From: Clostridia bacterium
GTDB taxonomy: Bacteria > Bacillota_A > Clostridia > Oscillospirales > Acutalibacteraceae
Length of the DNA stretch: 8,319 bases
Direction: 5' to 3'
Assembly: GCA_017549665.1 (NCBI GenBank)
Contig: JAFYUD010000267.1
Span: forward strand, 1 to 8,319
Both the position numbers and the translations under genes were made by a program. Of this stretch, positions 5,303 through 8,319 are shown piece by piece. Each line of letters begins with the position of its first letter. Position 1 is the stretch's first letter. Below the pieces are notes generated by a model that saw only the letters and a list, made by a program, of their open reading frames with translations, was not told the DNA's origin and did not search any database.

Positions 5303-6400
5303 TTAATCAAGGAAATCCTTGAGCTTCTTACTTCTCTGAGGATGACGGAGCTTTCTGAGCGCCTTAGCTTCGATCTGACGGATACGCTCTCTTGTAACAT
5401 TGAACTCAGCGCCAACCTCTTCAAGAGTCTTAGGGTGGCCGTCGTCAAGTCCGAAACGGAGCGCAAGAACCTTTGCCTCTCTGGGAGTAAGAGTCTTAAG
5501 AACTGCGTTGAGTGCTTCCTTGAGAAGCATCTGTGATGCAGCATCTGCAGGTGCAAGAGCATCTTCATCAGGGATAAAATCACCAAGATGACTGTCTTCT
5601 TCCTCACCGATGGGAGTTTCAAGTGAAACAGGCTCCTGGGCAACACGAAGAATCTCACGCACCTTTTCAACACTCATGCCAAGCTCTGCAGCAATTTCTT
5701 CTGCTGTTGGCTCTCTGCCATTCTTGTGAAGAAGAAGGCTATTTGTCTTCTTGACCTTATTGATAGTTTCAACCATGTGTACGGGAATACGGATAGTTCT
5801 TGCCTGATCAGCAATAGCACGTGTAATTGCCTGTCTTATCCACCATGTAGCATAAGTTGAGAACTTGAAGCCTTTTGTATAGTCAAATTTTTCAACAGCT
5901 TTGATAAGACCAAGGTTACCCTCCTGAATAAGATCAAGGAACTGCATACCTCTGCCGCCGTATCTTTTTGCAATACTTACAACAAGTCTCAGGTTTGCTT
6001 CCTCAAGTCTTTTCTTTGCCTTGGGATCATTGTCTGCTATTCGCATAGCAAGCTCGATCTCCTCTTCAGCTGTAAGAAGAGGAATTTTACCGATTTCTTT
6101 AAGATAAACCTTTACAGGGTCATCCATCTGCGCATTTCTGACATCAGCATCATCAATATCAATCTGTGCTGATTTACCGATATCCGAATCAAAAGAAAGT
6201 GCATCAAGCATTTCTTCACTCAGATCATCAACAATTTCAATATTGTTGCTTTCAATTGACTCGTAGAGCTTATCAAGCTCCTCAATGTCAATATCCATTT
6301 CAAGTATAACAGAATCTATCTCATGTGCTGAAAGCTTACCGGCTGCCTTACCCTTTTCGATAAGCTTATTAAAAAGATTTTTCTTATCGTTTGCATCCAT
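5303..6400 (-). CDS. rpoD: Primary sigma factor RpoD/SigA, downstream tandem copy (canonical-looking)
   Basis: The 365-residue protein has all the regions of a group 1 or 2 sigma-70 factor. A short acidic region 1.1 covers residues 1-90 and region 1.2 begins at [13 protein letters not shown] (92-104). Regions 2.1-2.4 span about 133-205, with [17 protein letters not shown] (183-199). Region 3 contains the strongly conserved [19 protein letters not shown] (257-275). Region 4.2 has the helix-turn-helix [20 protein letters not shown] (325-344), and the protein ends [16 protein letters not shown]. Both the region 2.4 helix and the tail resemble B. subtilis SigA closely, so I take this copy as the housekeeping factor. 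GGAGGA lies 11 bases before ATG 6400-6398, a slightly long spacing. It is the last gene of the dnaG operon, 20 bases after the first rpoD copy, and ends at the shared terminator. Confidence 0.95.
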   Translation of the reverse strand: MDANDKKNLFNKLIEKGKAAGKLSAHEIDSVILEMDIDIEELDKLYESIESNNIEIVDDLSEEMLDALSFDSDIGKSAQIDIDDADVRNAQMDDPVKVYLKEIGKIPLLTAEEEIELAMRIADNDPKAKKRLEEANLRLVVSIAKRYGGRGMQFLDLIQEGNLGLIKAVEKFDYTKGFKFSTYATWWIRQAITRAIADQARTIRIPVHMVETINKVKKTNSLLLHKNGREPTAEEIAAELGMSVEKVREILRVAQEPVSLETPIGEEEDSHLGDFIPDEDALAPADAASQMLLKEALNAVLKTLTPREAKVLALRFGLDDGHPKTLEEVGAEFNVTRERIRQIEAKALRKLRHPQRSKKLKDFLD

Positions 6401-7089
6401 ATCTTATTAAATCCTCCGTATCAGTCAATATGACCTCTCAAAAGTTTGATTCGCATGGGGTGTCTCAGTTTTCTGAGTGCTTTTGCCTCAATCTGTCTGA
6501 TTCTTTCTCTTGTAACGTCGAACATTGCACCGACTTCTTCAAGAGTCTTGGGATGTCCGTCATCAAGACCGAATCTGAGGCTGATAACTTTAGCTTCTCT
6601 GGGAGTAAGTGTTTTAAGAGCCTTTTCGATATCTTCCTTAAGCATCATCTGTGATACTGCATCTGCAGGAGCAAGTGCATCTTCATCAGGAATAAAGTCA
6701 CCAAGGTGACTGTCTTCCTCCTCACCGATAGGAGTTTCAAGTGAAACAGGCTCCTGTGCAACTCTGAGGATGTCACGTACCTTTTCAGATGTCATGCCAA
6801 GCTCCTTTGCAATCTCTTCGGGAGTAGGCTCTCTGCCGTTGAGGTGAAGCAGCTGATTGCTTGTCTTCTTGACCTTATTGATTGTTTCAACCATGTGGAC
6901 AGGAATTCTGATTGTTCTTGCCTGATCGGCAATTGAACGTGTGATTGACTGTCTTATCCACCATGTTGCGTATGTTGAGAACTTGAAGCCTTTTGTGTAG
7001 TCAAACTTGTCAACAGCCTTGATAAGACCCATGTTACCTTCCTGAATAAGATCAAGGAACTGCATACCTCTGCCGCCGTATCTTTTTGC
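5922..7089 (-). repeat. Long direct repeat formed by the tandem rpoD genes, with a 50-base identical tract
   Basis: The two rpoD genes are direct repeats offset by 1118 bases. The longest identical tract I found is 50 bases, at 5922-5971 and 7040-7089, encoding the region 2 segment [16 protein letters not shown]. The coordinates here run from the first tract to the end of the second. Confidence 0.85.
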
Positions 7090-7518
7090 GATACTTACAA
7101 CAAGTCTGAGGTTTGCTTCAACAAGACGCTTCTTTGCTCTTTCGTCATTTTCTGCCATTCGCATAGCAAGATCAATTTCTTCTTCTGCTGTAAGAAGAGG
7201 AATTTTACCGATTTCCTTAAGATAAGCCTTGACAGGGTCATCCATCTGCACTGCAACAGCTTCTGCCTCGTCAACCTCAAGATTGAGATTGCTGCCTATC
7301 TCAGAGTCAAAGCTCATTATATCAGCAATTGATTCATTGAAGTCATCAACGATTTCGATGTTGTTAGCCTCAAGAGTGACATAAAGCTTGTCCAGCTCAT
7401 CAATGTCGAAATCCATCTCAAGAATGGCAACATCGATTTCCTGAGCAGTAAGCTTACCTGCAGCCTTACCCTTTTCAATCAGTCTGTTAAAAATTTTTTT
7501 CTTATCACTTGCATCCAT
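6421..7518 (-). CDS. Primary-type sigma factor RpoD paralog, upstream tandem copy
   Basis: This is a second complete 365-residue sigma-70 factor with the same domain order, aligning to the downstream copy without gaps. I count about 73 differences (roughly 80% identity), concentrated in region 1.1 and the last 12 residues. The DNA-contacting helix of region 4.2 ([20 protein letters not shown]) is identical. The region 2.4 helix reads [14 protein letters not shown], with Ser at 191 and 195 where the other copy has Ala. The tail is [11 protein letters not shown], unlike the usual SRSKRLKDFLE type. The start is ATG 7518-7516, with AGGAG 7 bases upstream; an in-frame TTG at 7539 overlaps the dnaG stop and is rejected. 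It lies 17 bases after dnaG. It may be a second general factor or a specialised group 2 factor; all regions needed for activity look intact. Confidence 0.93.
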   Translation of the reverse strand: MDASDKKKIFNRLIEKGKAAGKLTAQEIDVAILEMDFDIDELDKLYVTLEANNIEIVDDFNESIADIMSFDSEIGSNLNLEVDEAEAVAVQMDDPVKAYLKEIGKIPLLTAEEEIDLAMRMAENDERAKKRLVEANLRLVVSIAKRYGGRGMQFLDLIQEGNMGLIKAVDKFDYTKGFKFSTYATWWIRQSITRSIADQARTIRIPVHMVETINKVKKTSNQLLHLNGREPTPEEIAKELGMTSEKVRDILRVAQEPVSLETPIGEEEDSHLGDFIPDEDALAPADAVSQMMLKEDIEKALKTLTPREAKVISLRFGLDDGHPKTLEEVGAMFDVTRERIRQIEAKALRKLRHPMRIKLLRGHID

Positions 7519-7535
7519 ATGTGTACTCCTGTATA

Positions 7536-8319
7536 TCAATTATCTTTTTTTCTGAACTGCGATGCCCATTCGACATCCGACATACTTGCAGGATTCTTTT
7601 TATCCCGTTCTTTTTTCTCATCAATCATCCGCTTTATACAATCAAGACATTCATTGACTGTATTGCCGAGATTCTCACGCATTGACTCGAGTCTGACAAG
7701 ATATCCCATTTCTTCATCTGTAAGATCCTGAGAGAAATATGTGATATCAACAGGTCTGTGCTCTTCAAGCCTTGCTGCGATGAGCTTATATATTCTCAGA
7801 TTAAGCTGTGTGGCAAAATATTCGTCATATACTTTATCCTTGATTTTATAATAAAAATCGGGATTCTTCAGCAGTGACGAAATCAGCGTTTCCTCTGCCT
7901 TTGCAGCATACAGATTCCGCTGTCTGTCAGGGTTTGCCTTATTCATGAAATCATCATTGAATGTAGCAGCTTTCTCAAATTTTTCTCTTGTTTCCTTGCG
8001 GGCATTCTGTTTAGCTTTTTTCTGAATCTGTGCGATAATGGCATCCTTTGCAACGCCGAATTCCGCAGACAGCTTCGAAGCATAAACGTCCCACTGTATA
8101 GGATTATTTACTTTTGACAAAAATTCAACGGTAGAATTCAGGTATGCAACCTTGTCATCCGCTTTTTCAAGATCGTATTTTGATTTCGAAACTATCAGCT
8201 CATACTCAACATCACTGACTGCAGAATCAAGAATCTGCCGCATTTTATCCTTGCCGTATTTTTTGATTATTTCGTCAGGGTCCTTACCGCCTTCAAGACG
8301 TGCAACACGGATTCTGACC
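7536..8319 (-). CDS. dnaG: DNA primase DnaG, C-terminal part (N-terminus beyond right edge)
   Basis: The frame is open from the right edge to TGA 7538-7536, giving 260 residues. The first visible residues, [20 protein letters not shown] after an initial V-R-I, match the end of the TOPRIM catalytic domain of bacterial primases (consensus GKDPDE-I-KYG). A helical linker follows, rich in Lys and Glu. The C-terminal helicase-binding domain includes [36 protein letters not shown] and a charged tail ending FRKKDN. DnaG makes RNA primers at the replication fork, and this C-terminal domain docks on the DnaB/DnaC helicase. The zinc-binding domain and most of the catalytic core lie outside the window. 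The gene leads directly into two rpoD copies (17-base gap), matching the conserved dnaG-rpoD operon. Any upstream promoter is off the edge. Internal Met codons such as that at 8243 are not the start. Confidence 0.93.
   Translation of the reverse strand, partial: VRIRVARLEGGKDPDEIIKKYGKDKMRQILDSAVSDVEYELIVSKSKYDLEKADDKVAYLNSTVEFLSKVNNPIQWDVYASKLSAEFGVAKDAIIAQIQKKAKQNARKETREKFEKAATFNDDFMNKANPDRQRNLYAAKAEETLISSLLKNPDFYYKIKDKVYDEYFATQLNLRIYKLIAARLEEHRPVDITYFSQDLTDEEMGYLVRLESMRENLGNTVNECLDCIKRMIDEKKERDKKNPASMSDVEWASQFRKKDN

Noticed and set aside
5170..5673. Minus-strand frame of 167 codons overlapping the end of rpoD
   Set aside because: It is an Arg/Leu-rich out-of-frame reading that crosses a strong terminator.
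6401..6428. TTGACT-N16-TAAGAT between the two rpoD genes as an internal promoter
   Set aside because: Initiation would fall after the ATG of the second rpoD copy, giving no usable leader.
7519..7539. TTG start seven codons before the upstream rpoD ATG
   Set aside because: It overlaps the dnaG stop and includes the AGGAG ribosome site itself. The downstream ATG gives MDASDKK, matching the paralog's MDANDKK.
1..8319. tRNA, rRNA, CRISPR arrays, riboswitches, insertion sequences and prophage genes
   Set aside because: I saw no cloverleaf tails, regularly spaced repeats, transposase motifs or long structured leaders. Gaps between genes are short and accounted for by promoters and terminators.

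Overview
The window looks like chromosomal DNA from an anaerobic, low-to-moderate GC Firmicute. It is most consistent with a Ruminococcus-like member of the Oscillospiraceae or Clostridia. This rests on purine-rich GGAGG ribosome sites before most genes, a primase/primary sigma factor (dnaG-rpoD) operon, a SpoVA-type sporulation gene and a YhhN-family lysoplasmalogenase. The genus is inferred from protein style; no database search was possible. No tRNA, rRNA, CRISPR array, insertion sequence or phage gene was seen.

Layout, left to right. Bases 1-996 (minus strand) hold an ECF sigma factor and, 17 bases after it, a membrane-anchored protein cut by the left edge. The pair is preceded by an ECF-type promoter that probably makes it self-regulated. 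Bases 1128-1835 (minus) encode the lysoplasmalogenase. It is divergent from a lipoprotein of unknown function (1972-2691, plus), and both have recognisable sigma-A promoters in the 136-base gap. A hairpin terminator at 2703-2746 is shared with the convergent rlmA 23S rRNA methyltransferase (2737-3525, minus).

Divergent from rlmA is a lone spoVAE (3597-3950, plus), with no spoVAC or spoVAD beside it. A good sigma-A promoter just past its stop codon points back across it, towards rlmA. A Gfo/Idh/MocA oxidoreductase (4091-5245, plus) follows, with its own promoter and a 17-base palindrome in the leader. It ends at a strong two-way terminator (5259-5287) shared with the last block. That block is a minus-strand operon of dnaG (cut by the right edge) followed by two tandem full-length rpoD genes. 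Both paralogs are 365 residues and about 80% identical by my hand count.

How the genes relate: the dnaG-rpoD unit is the classic macromolecular-synthesis operon, and the second primary sigma factor is the most unusual element. Much of the rest is a run of separate housekeeping, envelope and sporulation genes, each with its own control signals. I see no obviously new multi-gene system. The tandem rpoD pair and the possible antisense arrangement over spoVAE are the best candidates for follow-up.
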